Source: an uncultured Ruminococcus sp.
Lineage (GTDB): Bacteria > Bacillota > Clostridia > Lachnospirales > Lachnospiraceae
DNA: 64,000 nucleotides
NCBI GenBank assembly: GCA_934359255.1
Contig: CAKRLG010000003.1
Span: 152,652 to 216,651 of the forward strand
Direction of reading: 5' to 3'
The number at the start of each line of letters is the position of its first letter. Position 1 is the first letter of the stretch. Shown in pieces: positions 17,606 to 26,617 of the stretch. A model generated the notes under the pieces. That model saw nothing but the letters and a program-made list of their open reading frames with translations. It was not told the origin of the DNA and searched no databases. The position numbers were made by a program, and so were the translations under genes.

Positions 17606-18985
17606 TTATTTGCCCAGGAGTTTTTCGCCGATCTGGTAGACGTCGCCGGCGCCCATGGTGATCAGGAGGTCACCGGGCTGGCAGTTTTCCAGAAGGTAGT
17701 TTTCGATTTCGTCGAAGGTTGGGAAGTATTCACATGGGGTTCCCAGTTCCTGGATTCTTTTCTGAAGGTCGGCGGAAGAGATGCCGAGGGTGTCGGTTTC
17801 TCTTGCGGCGTAGATGTTTGCCAGTACTACATGGTCTGCCAGAGTCAGTGCTTCGGCGAATTCCGGGAGCAGAGCTTTGGTACGGGTGTAGGTATGGGGC
17901 TGGAAGATACACCAGGTCTTTTTGTGCGGATAGTTTTTGGCAGAGGTCAGAGTTGCTTTGATCTCTGTCGGATGATGGGCATAGTCATCGATCACAGTGA
18001 TATCGCCGATGTTCCCTTTGAACTGGAAACGGCGGTCGGTTCCAGTGAAGTTGATCAGACCTTTCTGGATCGTTGCATCGTCCATACCTAGTTTTTCACC
18101 CAGAGCGATCACGGAAAGGGCGTTGGACACGTTGTGGATACCGGGTACCTTCAGGGAGAAGGTTCCTGTGGTTTCACCGTGATGCAGACAGGTAAAGGTC
18201 GGGTGACCGAAGGTATCGTATGTAATATCGGTTGCTGTATAATCAGCTTCATGTTCCAGTCCGTAAGTGATGACTTCGCATGGCAGATCCCTGATGATAT
18301 CCTCATAATGAGGAGTATCACTGTTGATGATCAGGGTACCGTCAGCCGGAAGTTTTTCTGCAAACAGCCGGAAGGAATGGCGGATATCATCGATATCCTT
18401 GAAGAAATCCAGATGATCAGCATCCATGTTCAGGATGATACTGATTTTCGGGAAAAAGCTTAAAAAGCTGTTGGTATATTCGCAGGCCTCGGTAATGAAA
18501 GTGCCGGAATGTCCCAGACGCAGATTACCGCCGATGGCCGGCAGGATACCGCCGACAGAGATTGTCGGATCAAAACCACCTTCCAGCAGAATGTGAGAAG
18601 CCATGGAAGTTGTTGTGGTTTTTCCGTGGGTTCCGGATACTGCGATGGGGATCTGGTAATTTTTCATGATCTGTCCCAGCAGATCGGCACGGGTCATCAT
18701 CGGGATATTTTTTTCTTTCGCACAGGCATATTCCGGGTTATCCGGGTGGATCGCAGCGGTATAAACCACCAGATCGATACCGTCGATAATATTGGATGCG
18801 CGCTGTCCGTAGAAAATCTGTGCACCGTTCGCAGTCAGATGATCCGTCAGAGCACTTTCTTTGGAATCAGAGCCGGATACGGTGAATCCCTCTTTTAAAA
18901 GAATCTCGGCAAGACCGCTCATGCTGATACCGCCGATGCCGATAAAATGTATGTGAACAGGTTTTGTAAAATCAATGGTATACAT
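17606..18985 (-). CDS. murC: UDP-N-acetylmuramate--L-alanine ligase
   Basis: A 459-residue Mur ligase that adds L-alanine to UDP-N-acetylmuramate, the first peptide step of peptidoglycan precursor synthesis in the cytoplasm. The N-terminal Rossmann domain starts HIHFIGIGGISMSGLAEIL, the ATP-binding P-loop is AVSGTHGKTTTTSMASHIL near residue 115, and the C-terminal domain contains DDYAHHPTEIKATL and FQPHTYTRTK, all hallmark MurC segments. The start at 18985 is chosen because the Rossmann motif begins right after it and GGGAGAA precedes it; the longer frame upstream is not plausible. It is a single-gene unit ending in a hairpin terminator. Confidence 0.96.
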   Translation of the reverse strand: MYTIDFTKPVHIHFIGIGGISMSGLAEILLKEGFTVSGSDSKESALTDHLTANGAQIFYGQRASNIIDGIDLVVYTAAIHPDNPEYACAKEKNIPMMTRADLLGQIMKNYQIPIAVSGTHGKTTTTSMASHILLEGGFDPTISVGGILPAIGGNLRLGHSGTFITEACEYTNSFLSFFPKISIILNMDADHLDFFKDIDDIRHSFRLFAEKLPADGTLIINSDTPHYEDIIRDLPCEVITYGLEHEADYTATDITYDTFGHPTFTCLHHGETTGTFSLKVPGIHNVSNALSVIALGEKLGMDDATIQKGLINFTGTDRRFQFKGNIGDITVIDDYAHHPTEIKATLTSAKNYPHKKTWCIFQPHTYTRTKALLPEFAEALTLADHVVLANIYAARETDTLGISSADLQKRIQELGTPCEYFPTFDEIENYLLENCQPGDLLITMGAGDVYQIGEKLLGK

Positions 18986-19335
18986 AGGAGTTCTCCCTTT
19001 CTTACAGACGTTTGTATCATATTTATGATGCCGGCTTCCCAAGGTCGGAAAGGTTGGGAAAGCTGCTTTCGGCGAGCGATCCGCAGGCATCAGTCGGGTA
19101 CAAAAGACATTTTGTAACAACATTTATTATAGACGGAAAAGGGGAAAATGGAAAGATTTTTTTAAGGATGAGGAAAAAAACCAATAGATATAGAAGAAAA
19201 TGACGAAAGGGAGAAGAAACATTGTATAAATGTCATAAAAACGCGAAAAGATTCGATAAAAATATGTAAAAAATGTTCACTAAATCTGATAAGTGTGATA
19301 TAATCTTTTTACTATATATGACAAGAGGTGATTGC
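18986..19335. other. Divergent murC-glgC intergenic region
   Basis: No gene is visible. The region is AT-rich near glgC, and contains a candidate sigma-A promoter for glgC at 19276-19304 (TTCACT, 17-base spacer, TATAAT). The murC promoter must also lie here on the minus strand but I cannot place it. Confidence 0.5.
19276..19304 (+). promoter_or_regulatory. Candidate promoter for glgC-glgD
   Basis: TTCACT at 19276-19281 and a perfect TATAAT at 19299-19304 are separated by 17 bases. It lies about 30 bases before the glgC start codon. Confidence 0.6.
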
Positions 19336-20607
19336 ATGATTAAGAAAGAAATGATTGCAATGCTGTTGGCCGGAGGTCAGGGAAGCCGACTCGGCGTACT
19401 TACCGAGAAAGTTGCCAAACCGGCGGTGGCATTTGGAGGAAAATATCGGATTATCGATTTTCCGTTGAGTAACTGTATTAATTCAGGCATTGATACCGTG
19501 GGTGTCCTGACCCAGTATCAGCCACTGCGTCTGAATACCCATATCGGAATCGGTATTCCGTGGGATCTGGACCGGAATGTGGGCGGTGTTACCGTGCTTC
19601 CCCCCTACGAAAAAAATGGTAACAGCGACTGGTATACCGGAACAGCAAACGCAATTTTTCAGAATATGGCATACATGGAGACCTATAATCCGGACTACGT
19701 TCTGATTCTCTCCGGTGACCATATTTATAAGATGGATTACGAAGTGATGCTTGATTATCATAAGGCAAATAAGGCAGATGTGACCATTGCCTGTATGCCG
19801 GTGCCGATCGAAGAGGCAAGCCGTTTCGGTGTTATGATCACTGACGGCGCGGGACGTATTACCGAGTTTGAAGAAAAACCGGAACATCCAAGAAGTAATC
19901 TGGCATCCATGGGAATTTATATTTTCTCCTGGAAGACACTCAAAGAGTCTCTGATGGCACTGAAAGATCAGCCAAACTGTGACTTCGGTAAACATATCCT
20001 GCCATACTGCAGAGATAATGGAAAGAGACTGTTTGCCTATGAATTCAACGGATACTGGAAAGACGTAGGAACACTGGGGTCTTATTGGGAAGCAAATATG
20101 GAACTGATCGATATCATTCCGGAATTTAACCTGTATGAAGAATTCTGGAAAATCTATACCAAAGGTGATATCATTCGTCCACAGTACATATCCGGGGAAT
20201 CCGTTGTTGAAAGAAGTATTATCGGCGAAGGTGCGGAGATTTATGGTGAGGTGCATAATTGCGTCATCGGTGCGGATGTAACGATTGAAAAGGGAGCAGT
20301 GGTGCGGGATTCCATTATCATGAAACATACACGCATCGGCGCCGGAAGCCAGATTGACAAGTCCATTATCGCAGAGAGTGTGGATATCGGAGAAAATGTT
20401 GTCACAGGTGTGGGCGAGGAAGCTCCGAATGTTCTGAAACCGGCTGTCTATGGATTCGGCCTTGTTACAATCGCAGAAAATTCTGTTATTCCGTCAGGCG
20501 TGAAGATTGGAAAGAACACAGCCATCAGCGGTGAGACCACTGTGGAGGATTATCCGGACGGAGAGCTTGTAAGCGGCGGAGCAATTGTAAAGAAGGACGG
20601 TGAGTAA
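19336..20607 (+). CDS. glgC: Glucose-1-phosphate adenylyltransferase (catalytic subunit)
   Basis: A 423-residue ADP-glucose pyrophosphorylase forming ADP-glucose from glucose-1-phosphate and ATP, the committed step of bacterial glycogen synthesis. The nucleotide-binding signature [26 protein letters not shown] is split here as [11 protein letters not shown] and [15 protein letters not shown]. The catalytic Asp is in [14 protein letters not shown], and sugar-phosphate contacts are in [13 protein letters not shown]-terminal left-handed beta-helix carries hexapeptide repeats ([18 protein letters not shown]). The start at 19336 is supported by AAGAGGTG; upstream codons are not family-like. It is followed at once by glgD, forming a heterotetramer partner pair typical of Firmicutes. 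Confidence 0.96.
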   Translation: MIKKEMIAMLLAGGQGSRLGVLTEKVAKPAVAFGGKYRIIDFPLSNCINSGIDTVGVLTQYQPLRLNTHIGIGIPWDLDRNVGGVTVLPPYEKNGNSDWYTGTANAIFQNMAYMETYNPDYVLILSGDHIYKMDYEVMLDYHKANKADVTIACMPVPIEEASRFGVMITDGAGRITEFEEKPEHPRSNLASMGIYIFSWKTLKESLMALKDQPNCDFGKHILPYCRDNGKRLFAYEFNGYWKDVGTLGSYWEANMELIDIIPEFNLYEEFWKIYTKGDIIRPQYISGESVVERSIIGEGAEIYGEVHNCVIGADVTIEKGAVVRDSIIMKHTRIGAGSQIDKSIIAESVDIGENVVTGVGEEAPNVLKPAVYGFGLVTIAENSVIPSGVKIGKNTAISGETTVEDYPDGELVSGGAIVKKDGE

Positions 20608-20608
20608 T

Positions 20609-21727
20609 ATGAGAGCATTAGGAATTATTCTGGCAGGCGGTAATAACAACAGGATGAGAGAACTGTCCAACAGACGTGCCATCGCAGCGATGCCGGTAGC
20701 GGGAAGTTATCGGAGCATCGACTTTGCACTGAGTAATATGACCAATTCTCATATTGCGAAAGTTGCAGTCCTGACACAGTACAACGCAAGATCGTTGAAT
20801 GAGCATCTGAGTTCTTCCAAATGGTGGAATTTCGGAAGAAAGCAGGGAGGATTGTTTGTGTTTACACCGACGATCACTCCGGATAACAGCTTCTGGTATC
20901 AGGGAACTGCAGATGCGATTTATCAGAATCTGGATTTTCTGAAGAGAAGCCATGAACCATATGTGGTCATCGCATCCGGTGACTGTGTATACAAACTGGA
21001 TTATAACAAAGTTCTGGAATACCATATCGCAAAACGTGCCGATGTAACTATTGTGTGCAAAGATGTGGATGCCAATGAGGACGTGACCAGATTTGGTGTG
21101 CTTCGCATGAACGAAGACTACCGGATCGAAGAATTTGAAGAGAAACCGATGTTGTCCGATTATCATACGATCTCCACAGGAATCTATGTGATCCGGCGCC
21201 GTCAGCTGATCGAGATGATCGAGCGCTGCGCACAGGAAGGAAGACATGATTTTGTAAAAGATATCCTGATCCGCTATAAGAATCTGAAGAGAATCTATGG
21301 ATATAAGATCCAGGATTACTGGAACAACATCTCTACCGTTGAGGCTTACTACAAGACCAATATGGATTTCCTGAAACCGGAAGTGAGAGATTATTTCTTC
21401 CGTCAGTATCCGGGAATCAACTCCAAGATCGACGATCTTCCGCCGGCAAAATATAATCCGGGATGTCTGGTAAAGAACAGCCTGGTATCCAGCGGCTGTA
21501 TCATCAACGGACAGGTGGAGAATTCTGTTCTGTTTAAGAAAGTATATGTGGGAAATAACTGCGTCATCAAGAATTCTATTATTCTGAACGACGTGTATCT
21601 GGGGGATAATACCCATATCGAAAACTGCATCGTAGAAAGCCGGGATACCATCCGGGCCAATTCCTACTATTGCGGAGAAGGCGAAATAAAAGTTGTCGTG
21701 GAAAAGAACGAGCGCTATGCGCTGTAA
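20609..21727 (+). CDS. glgD: GlgD, non-catalytic ADP-glucose pyrophosphorylase subunit
   Basis: A 372-residue paralogue of GlgC. It keeps the nucleotidyltransferase fold (MRALGIILAGGNNNRM at the N-terminus) but the catalytic signature is altered: the GSGxRL loop reads GGNNNRM, and the catalytic region reads VIASGDCVYKLDY. The C-terminal beta-helix is present (VSSGCIINGQVENSVLFKK). In Firmicutes GlgD raises the activity of GlgC in a GlgCD complex, which the arrangement here supports. The start ATG at 20609 lies one base after the glgC stop codon, so the genes are coupled; an alternative GTG at 20600 would overlap. Confidence 0.94.
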   Translation: MRALGIILAGGNNNRMRELSNRRAIAAMPVAGSYRSIDFALSNMTNSHIAKVAVLTQYNARSLNEHLSSSKWWNFGRKQGGLFVFTPTITPDNSFWYQGTADAIYQNLDFLKRSHEPYVVIASGDCVYKLDYNKVLEYHIAKRADVTIVCKDVDANEDVTRFGVLRMNEDYRIEEFEEKPMLSDYHTISTGIYVIRRRQLIEMIERCAQEGRHDFVKDILIRYKNLKRIYGYKIQDYWNNISTVEAYYKTNMDFLKPEVRDYFFRQYPGINSKIDDLPPAKYNPGCLVKNSLVSSGCIINGQVENSVLFKKVYVGNNCVIKNSIILNDVYLGDNTHIENCIVESRDTIRANSYYCGEGEIKVVVEKNERYAL

Positions 21728-21803
21728 TAACAGAGCGGCTGTCTGGTGGTTCGCGGAGAAATAACAAATCAGCGGCTATAACTGTTCGGAAGGAGAACGA
21801 CAT

Positions 21804-22103
21804 ATGAAAGGGGCATGTGCTATGGAGATTACAGACGTAAGAGTGCGCAAAGTGACAAAAGAAGGTAAGATGAAAGCAGTTGTTTCCATAACAATTGATG
21901 ATGAATTTGTTGTACATGATATTAAAGTGATCGAGGGAGAGAAAGGACTGTTTATCGCTATGCCAAGCCGAAAGGCTTCCGATGGAGAGTATCGCGATAT
22001 TGCACATCCGATCAATTCCAACACAAGAGAAAAGATCCAGAGTCTGATTCTGGAGAAATATGAGGAAGTAATGGCAGAAGATGCCGTTGCAGATAATGCG
22101 TAA
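21804..22103 (+). CDS. spoVG: SpoVG-family regulator
   Basis: A 99-residue SpoVG protein. The segments [40 protein letters not shown] and [18 protein letters not shown] are the conserved SpoVG core, a small nucleic-acid-binding regulator involved in sporulation, septation and RNA or DNA binding. The ATG at 21804 has AAGGAG at good spacing; it gives a six-residue extension before the canonical MEITDV start, and an ATG at 21822 is the alternative. It follows glgD by 76 bases, and has its own terminator. The short acidic C-terminus is usual. Confidence 0.95.
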   Translation: MKGACAMEITDVRVRKVTKEGKMKAVVSITIDDEFVVHDIKVIEGEKGLFIAMPSRKASDGEYRDIAHPINSNTREKIQSLILEKYEEVMAEDAVADNA

Positions 22104-22177
22104 CCGAATTGTCATATATATGGGGTGACGCGGAGCAGGAACAGATTCACAGATCTGTTCCTGCAGATAAGAAAACG

Positions 22178-22210
22178 AAAAGCGGTGGCTGGGGGGCTGC
22201 CGCTTTTTTC
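22178..22210 (+). terminator. Terminator after spoVG
   Basis: AAAAGCGGTGGC pairs with the downstream GCTGCCGCTTTT, leaving a G-rich loop, and T6 follows. It sits 75 bases after the spoVG stop. Confidence 0.75.
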
Positions 22211-22317
22211 ATCTGCTCTTTCCGCTGGACAAATCCGGGGAGTCTTGCTATAGTGGGACGTAGAAAATGTCCGCGGGAGCGGACGGGAGAGAGAAAAAAG
22301 AGGAGACTGGTGTTGTT

Positions 22318-23706
22318 ATGAGAGTGGAACTGCCGGAAAGTTTTGAAAAAAGAATGAAAGAAATGCTGGGGGATGAGTACGAATCGTATATCGAAAGCTA
22401 TGATAATCCCAGACAGTATGGACTCCGGATCAATCCGATGAAGGTTACGGGGGAAGAACTGGCGGAAGGCTCCGGGTTTTCTCTGGAGCCGATTCCGTGG
22501 ACAAAGACCGGATATTTTTATAAAGAAGAGGATCAGCCGGCAAGACATCCGTATTACAGTGCCGGTCTTTATTATCTGCAGGAGCCAAGTGCCATGACTC
22601 CGGCAGCAAGATTTCCGGTAGAACCGGGGGAGAGAGTACTGGATCTGTGTGCGGCACCGGGTGGAAAGGCTACGGCTCTCGGAGCAGCGCTTCAGGGAAA
22701 AGGTGTGCTGGTGGCAAACGATATCAGTAATTCCAGGGCCAAAGCACTGTTAAAGAATCTGGAGGTATTTGGTATAGCCAACGCCTTTGTGACCAACGAA
22801 GTGCCACAGAACCTGGCAGATCGGTTTGAAGGATTTTTTGATAAAGTGCTGATCGATGCACCGTGCTCCGGTGAGGGAATGTTTCGCAAAGATCCGGCGG
22901 TGATCAAAACCTGGGAGGAGGAACGACCGGAATATTTTGCGAAACTGCAGAAAGATATCCTGAAAAATGGTGTGCGGATGCTGCGCCCGGGTGGAAAACT
23001 GCTGTATTCTACCTGTACCTTTGCACCGGTGGAGAACGAGGGAAGTATCTCCTGGATCCTGAACGAGTGCCCGGAGATGGAATTGATCCCGATCGAAGGA
23101 TATGAAGGATTTTCCGAGGGTAATCCTGCGTGGGGTGATGGAAGAGAGGAACTGCGCCGCTGTGTGCGGATCTGGCCCCACAAGATGAAGGGAGAGGGGC
23201 ATTTTCTGGCACTGATGAAAAAGTCAGAGGATGTACCGGAGACAAGGATCAAACTGGAACCGCCGACACGGATGGACAAAAAAAATAAAGCGGTCATGGA
23301 AGAATTCTTCAAAGACTGTCAGTGGAAACCGGACTGGGAACGGGTACAGATCAAGGGTGAGAAAGTCTACCTGGTACCGGAACTTCCGGCAAAGTTGAAC
23401 GGGATTCATTTTTTAAGAAACGGACTGTATCTGGGAGATCTGAAGAAAAACCGTTTTGAACCATCCCAGCAGCTGGCGATGACGTTGAAGGCTTCCGATT
23501 ATGCGGGAAGCGTATCCCTGTCGCCGGAGGACGAACGGATCGGACGGTATCTGCGTGGAGAAACCCTGCTTTTGAGGCCGGAGGAGGCGACCAGGGAGAA
23601 AGGCTGGATCCTGGTCTGTGTGGATCAGTATGCCCTTGGCTGGGGAAAACTGGTGAATGGAGTTCTGAAGAATAAATACTGGAGCGGCTGGCGGTTAAAA
23701 GGTTGA
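22318..23706 (+). CDS. rsmF: 16S rRNA m5C methyltransferase, RsmF/NSUN-type
   Basis: A 462-residue RsmB/RsmF-group RNA cytosine-5 methyltransferase. The SAM-binding motif reads VLDLCAAPGGKATAL near residue 105, the catalytic site IDAPCSGEGMFRKDP near residue 180, and the second Cys lies in LYSTCTFAPVENEG near residue 235. The GEGMFRK wording after the PC dipeptide is diagnostic of the RsmF branch rather than RsmB. A C-terminal ~150-residue region with KLNGIHFLRNGLYLG and an RsmF-type PUA-like domain follows. The start is at 22318, where GAGGAG precedes the ATG by a usual distance. It is a single gene between terminators. The exact rRNA position cannot be read from sequence. Confidence 0.9.
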   Translation: MRVELPESFEKRMKEMLGDEYESYIESYDNPRQYGLRINPMKVTGEELAEGSGFSLEPIPWTKTGYFYKEEDQPARHPYYSAGLYYLQEPSAMTPAARFPVEPGERVLDLCAAPGGKATALGAALQGKGVLVANDISNSRAKALLKNLEVFGIANAFVTNEVPQNLADRFEGFFDKVLIDAPCSGEGMFRKDPAVIKTWEEERPEYFAKLQKDILKNGVRMLRPGGKLLYSTCTFAPVENEGSISWILNECPEMELIPIEGYEGFSEGNPAWGDGREELRRCVRIWPHKMKGEGHFLALMKKSEDVPETRIKLEPPTRMDKKNKAVMEEFFKDCQWKPDWERVQIKGEKVYLVPELPAKLNGIHFLRNGLYLGDLKKNRFEPSQQLAMTLKASDYAGSVSLSPEDERIGRYLRGETLLLRPEEATREKGWILVCVDQYALGWGKLVNGVLKNKYWSGWRLKG

Positions 23707-23787
23707 CAAAAATTCGTATATTTACGGGAAAATTCGCCAAAATCCAACTAATTATTACGTAATTATTACGAGATATTAAAAAACTAC

Positions 23788-23816
23788 TTCACAATGCTAC
23801 AAAACCATGTTATAAT
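23788..23816 (+). promoter_or_regulatory. Promoter for the 3D-domain wall protein gene
   Basis: TTCACA (23788-23793), a 17-base spacer and TATAAT (23811-23816) lie 33 bases before the start codon. Two direct repeats of AATTATTACG precede it at about 23750-23770 and could bind a regulator. Confidence 0.6.
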
Positions 23817-23848
23817 GACTCTTGCCTGAGAAAGTGAGAGGAATTTAT

Positions 23849-25159
23849 ATGAGAAGAAAAAGAATCACAAGCCTGGTACTTTCCGTATGTCTTATCGTGG
23901 GAAGTGCGGTACAGGGTGGAGCTGCTACCACGCAGGAGAAGATCTCCGATGCGAAGGCACAGCAGCAGGCGAATCAGTCTTCCCTGCAACAGACCCAGGA
24001 AAAGATTCAGGAACTGGAATCAAAAAAAGGTGAATCAGAAACTTATCTTGCAGATCTGAACACTCAGTTGGACGATCTTCGTAGCAGTCTGGAAAAACTG
24101 CAGAACGATTACGATGCGAAGCAGGAAGAACTGACACAGCTGCAAAGTGACCTTGAAGATGCGAAAGCGGATGAAGCGCAGCAGTATGAAGCGATGAAAC
24201 TCCGTATCCGCTATATGTACGAAAACTCAGCCAGCAATTATATGAACCTGCTGTTCGAATCCGGAAGCATTTCCGATTTTTTAAACCAGGCTGAGAACAT
24301 TTCCCAGATGTCAAAGTATGACAGAGACATGCTGGATACATACAGAGAAACAAAAGAAGCCATTCAGACCAAAGAGGAACAGGTGGCAGAAGAAAAAGAA
24401 GAGATTGTGGCTCTTCAGCAGGAGAGCGCGGACAAGCAGGCAGCAGTAGAAGAACTGGTGGAGGCAACTTACCAGCAGATCCGTGAATATCAGGAAGATA
24501 TTCAGAGTCAGCAGACAGCAGAGAATGATCTGTTGACCAAGATCAGCAGTCAGGAAGATGCGATCAACGACCTTCTTCGTCAGGCAAAAGAGGAAGAAGC
24601 AGCAGCCAGATTAGCAGCACAGCAGGCGGCACAGGCAGCAGCTGAAAAAGCAGCACAGGAAGCGGCAGCAAAAGAAGCGGCAGAGAAAAAAGCGGCAGAA
24701 GATGCAGCAGCACAAAAGGCAGCACAGCAGAAAGCAGCGCAGCAGGCAGCGTCAGCGACACAGAAAACATCAAACAGCAGTACAACAACGACTACAACGA
24801 CAAGTAATACTGCTGCGAATACAACAACTTCAACAACTACAACAGACAGCTCCGACGATACCATCGATACTTCACAGGGCAAATACCTGGGAAGATTCAA
24901 ACTGACAGCATATTGCAGCTGTTCCATCTGTTGCGGAAAATGGTCCGGCGGCGGAACAGCCAGCGGAACCACTCCGACACCGGGACGTACCATCGCGATG
25001 GCGGGAGTTCCATTCGGAACCAAACTTTCCATCAACGGTCAGATCTATACCGTAGAAGACAGAGGAACCGCATACGGACATGTGGACATCTTCATGGGAA
25101 GCCACAGCCAGGCATTGAGTTTTGGCATGAAATATGCAGATGTGTATCAGGTGAACTAG
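23849..25159 (+). CDS. Secreted coiled-coil protein with C-terminal 3D domain
   Basis: A 436-residue secreted cell-wall protein. It has a signal peptide (RRKRITSLVLSVCLIVGSAV, cleavage probably after GGAAT), then a long PcsB-like coiled coil (~25-240). An Ala/Lys/Glu-rich linker follows (~240-300), then a Thr/Ser-rich linker (~305-340), and a C-terminal 3D domain (~350-436) with FKLTAYCSCSICCGKWSGG, IAMAGVPFGTKLSI and EDRGTAYGHVDIFMGSH. The Asp residues in the last two segments are those that give the 3D (three aspartate) domain its name; this fold is shared with MltA-type lytic transglycosylases, so peptidoglycan cleavage is likely. The start at 23849 follows GAGAGGAA. The Ala-rich linker is repetitive at DNA level (GCAGCA). 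Confidence 0.88.
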   Translation: MRRKRITSLVLSVCLIVGSAVQGGAATTQEKISDAKAQQQANQSSLQQTQEKIQELESKKGESETYLADLNTQLDDLRSSLEKLQNDYDAKQEELTQLQSDLEDAKADEAQQYEAMKLRIRYMYENSASNYMNLLFESGSISDFLNQAENISQMSKYDRDMLDTYRETKEAIQTKEEQVAEEKEEIVALQQESADKQAAVEELVEATYQQIREYQEDIQSQQTAENDLLTKISSQEDAINDLLRQAKEEEAAARLAAQQAAQAAAEKAAQEAAAKEAAEKKAAEDAAAQKAAQQKAAQQAASATQKTSNSSTTTTTTTSNTAANTTTSTTTTDSSDDTIDTSQGKYLGRFKLTAYCSCSICCGKWSGGGTASGTTPTPGRTIAMAGVPFGTKLSINGQIYTVEDRGTAYGHVDIFMGSHSQALSFGMKYADVYQVN

Positions 25160-25173
25160 AGAAAATAAGAACA

Positions 25174-25215
25174 GAGAGTGCAGGATACGGGAAACGTGTT
25201 TGCACTCTCTTTTTT
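25174..25215 (+). terminator. Terminator after the 3D-domain gene
   Basis: GAGAGTGCA (25174-25182) pairs with TGCACTCTC (25201-25209), followed by TTTTTTC. Confidence 0.85.
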
Positions 25216-25309
25216 CGCTTACAGGAGATTGCTTTCCTGTTCATAATCCGGCTTCCGGCTGCATAGAATGCAGATAGTTTCGTAACAGCGAAACAAAGGA
25301 GGGAAAACG

Positions 25310-25879
25310 ATGGATGCCACGATTCTGGTAAACCGTACACATCGCTTACCGCGAAAAGCGATACCACAGACCTTAGTTGAGCCGGAAATCATCTTTGATG
25401 CACCTGTCGGAGACAGGAAAAGATTACTTGAAGTCAGTGCAGCGAAGGGTGTGGAGGCGCTTTTTGCGAGAGGAAAAGAGGAAGGAATCTATCTGTGCGG
25501 AGTATCCGGCTACCGAAGTTACGAAAGACAGGAAGAACTCTATCAGAAGAAACTGCGGGAACAGCCGAAAGGAAACGAAGGTCCTGTACATTGGATAGCA
25601 CCGCCGGGAGCCAGTGAGCATCAGACGGGTCTGGCACTGGATGTTTCCTGTCAGGCGGTTGACTATAAACTGGATGTACATTTTGGAGAAACCCGGGAAG
25701 GGCGGTGGCTGAAGCGGTGTGCCCCCTTATTTGGCTTCATCCTGCGCTATCCGAAAGGAAAAGAGCATATAACAGGGTATGGCTGGGAGCCCTGGCATAT
25801 CCGGTATGTAACCCGGTCGCTGGCGTTGTATCTGACACTTACAGGGCTGACACTGGAAGAATATTATGAGCAGAAATAA
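25310..25879 (+). CDS. VanY-type D-alanyl-D-alanine carboxypeptidase (peptidase M15B)
   Basis: A 189-residue M15B zinc peptidase domain of the VanY/DdcY type, which removes terminal D-Ala from peptidoglycan stem peptides. The zinc-binding segments are visible: GASEHQTGLALDVSC (first His and Asp) and YGWEPWHIRYV (the later His), together with SGYRSYERQEELYQK. Family members normally have a signal peptide or anchor; this protein begins MDATILVNRTHRLP with no hydrophobic segment, so it may be cytoplasmic, or secreted some other way. AAAGGAGGG precedes the ATG, so the start appears right. The gene has its own terminator. Confidence 0.88.
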   Translation: MDATILVNRTHRLPRKAIPQTLVEPEIIFDAPVGDRKRLLEVSAAKGVEALFARGKEEGIYLCGVSGYRSYERQEELYQKKLREQPKGNEGPVHWIAPPGASEHQTGLALDVSCQAVDYKLDVHFGETREGRWLKRCAPLFGFILRYPKGKEHITGYGWEPWHIRYVTRSLALYLTLTGLTLEEYYEQK

Positions 25880-25883
25880 AATG

Positions 25884-25928
25884 AGGCGGAACGCCGGCAA
25901 AAGATGCTGGTGTTCCGCCTTGTTGTTA
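25884..25928. terminator. Terminator after the VanY-type gene
   Basis: AGGCGGAAC (25884-25892) pairs with GTTCCGCCT (25912-25920), with further pairing inside, followed by TGTTGTT. It lies between the convergent peptidase and spoVT genes. Confidence 0.7.
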
Positions 25929-25940
25929 CATTGTATATCA

Positions 25941-26456
25941 TCAATTGTTCATAGTGAAGGTCAGATATCGGGCTATCATTTCTGCTACCTTTGCATCCAC
26001 TTCGGAAATCGGATCCGTGCGCTTCATGCCAAGAAAACACACGGCCCCGACCGGATCCCCGTCCCGCGTCACAGGAACCAGAGCCTGCTCCGTGTGCGCA
26101 TCATCGTCTGTCACCGGATAATAAGCGTTATTTTTCGGGATAAAATCCCGGTCAAAGAGTCGCTGCTCCATCGCTTTACTGAGAGATTTCCCCTGATACT
26201 TCTTATTCTCCGGCCCGGCCGCGGCCACCACCTGCTCCTGATCGCAGATACAAAACAACTTCCCGCACGTCTTCGCCGCCGCTTCCGCCAGTTGCTGTGC
26301 GCTGGTCGAAATCTCCCCGATCGGCGAATATTTCTTCAGAATAATCTCCCCATTCCGATCCGTAAAAATCTCCAGAGGCTCCGATTCCCGTATCTTCAAC
26401 GTCCGCCGTATCTCCTTCGGAATCACCACCCGCCCGAGATCATCTGATTGTGTCAA
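25941..26456 (-). pseudogene. spoVT: spoVT interrupted at its 5' end by the mobile element
   Basis: An AbrB-type transcription factor of the SpoVT family: an N-terminal swapped-hairpin DNA-binding domain (DDLGRVVIPKEIRRTLKI, then PLEIFTDRNGEIILKKYSP) and a C-terminal GAF-like sensor domain. SpoVT controls forespore genes in spore formers. The normal N-terminus is MKATGIVRRIDDLGRVV. Here codons up to DDLGR are replaced by element sequence, so only a TTG-initiated frame with residues MTQS remains and no ribosome site precedes it. About ten codons and the promoter must lie at the other end of the element, outside the window. The sensor domain looks intact, so excision could restore the gene. Confidence 0.85.
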
Positions 26457-26460
26457 TCAG
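26440..26460. other. Left attachment junction of the element in spoVT
   Basis: The spoVT homology stops at codons DDLGR (GATGATCTCGGG on the minus strand). Directly beyond it lies a perfect dyad CTGATTG-TGT-CAATCAG at 26444-26460. The sequence at the crossover contains GA within TCAGATGATC. TndX/TnpX-type large serine recombinases are known to use a GA dinucleotide core, which is compatible. The exact crossover base cannot be fixed without the other end. Confidence 0.65.
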
Positions 26461-26589
26461 GTGCAAAAAATTTTTGTGAAGCCCCGAAAAGCATTGAAAT
26501 ATAAGGATTCTTCAGCTTTCGGAGCTTTCACACCCGTCCTACTCATTGAGTCATTTTAGGACAAAAATCGACATTTTATTCAAAGATTT

Positions 26590-26617
26590 GAGCCAGTCGT
26601 TTCTGACTGGCTCTTTG
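26590..26617 (+). terminator. Hairpin at the 3' end of the recombinase operon
   Basis: GAGCCAGTC (26590-26598) pairs with GACTGGCTC (26605-26613), followed by TTTGTT on the plus strand. On the minus strand the hairpin follows the recombinase stop within a few bases but has only a weak T-run, so it may also insulate the element from outside transcription. The remaining bases 26461-26589 show no gene. Confidence 0.6.

Noticed and set aside
24600..24860. Repetitive GCA-rich tract as a separate repeat element
   Set aside because: It is the Ala/Lys-rich and Thr-rich linker of the 3D-domain wall protein, in frame and typical of such proteins.
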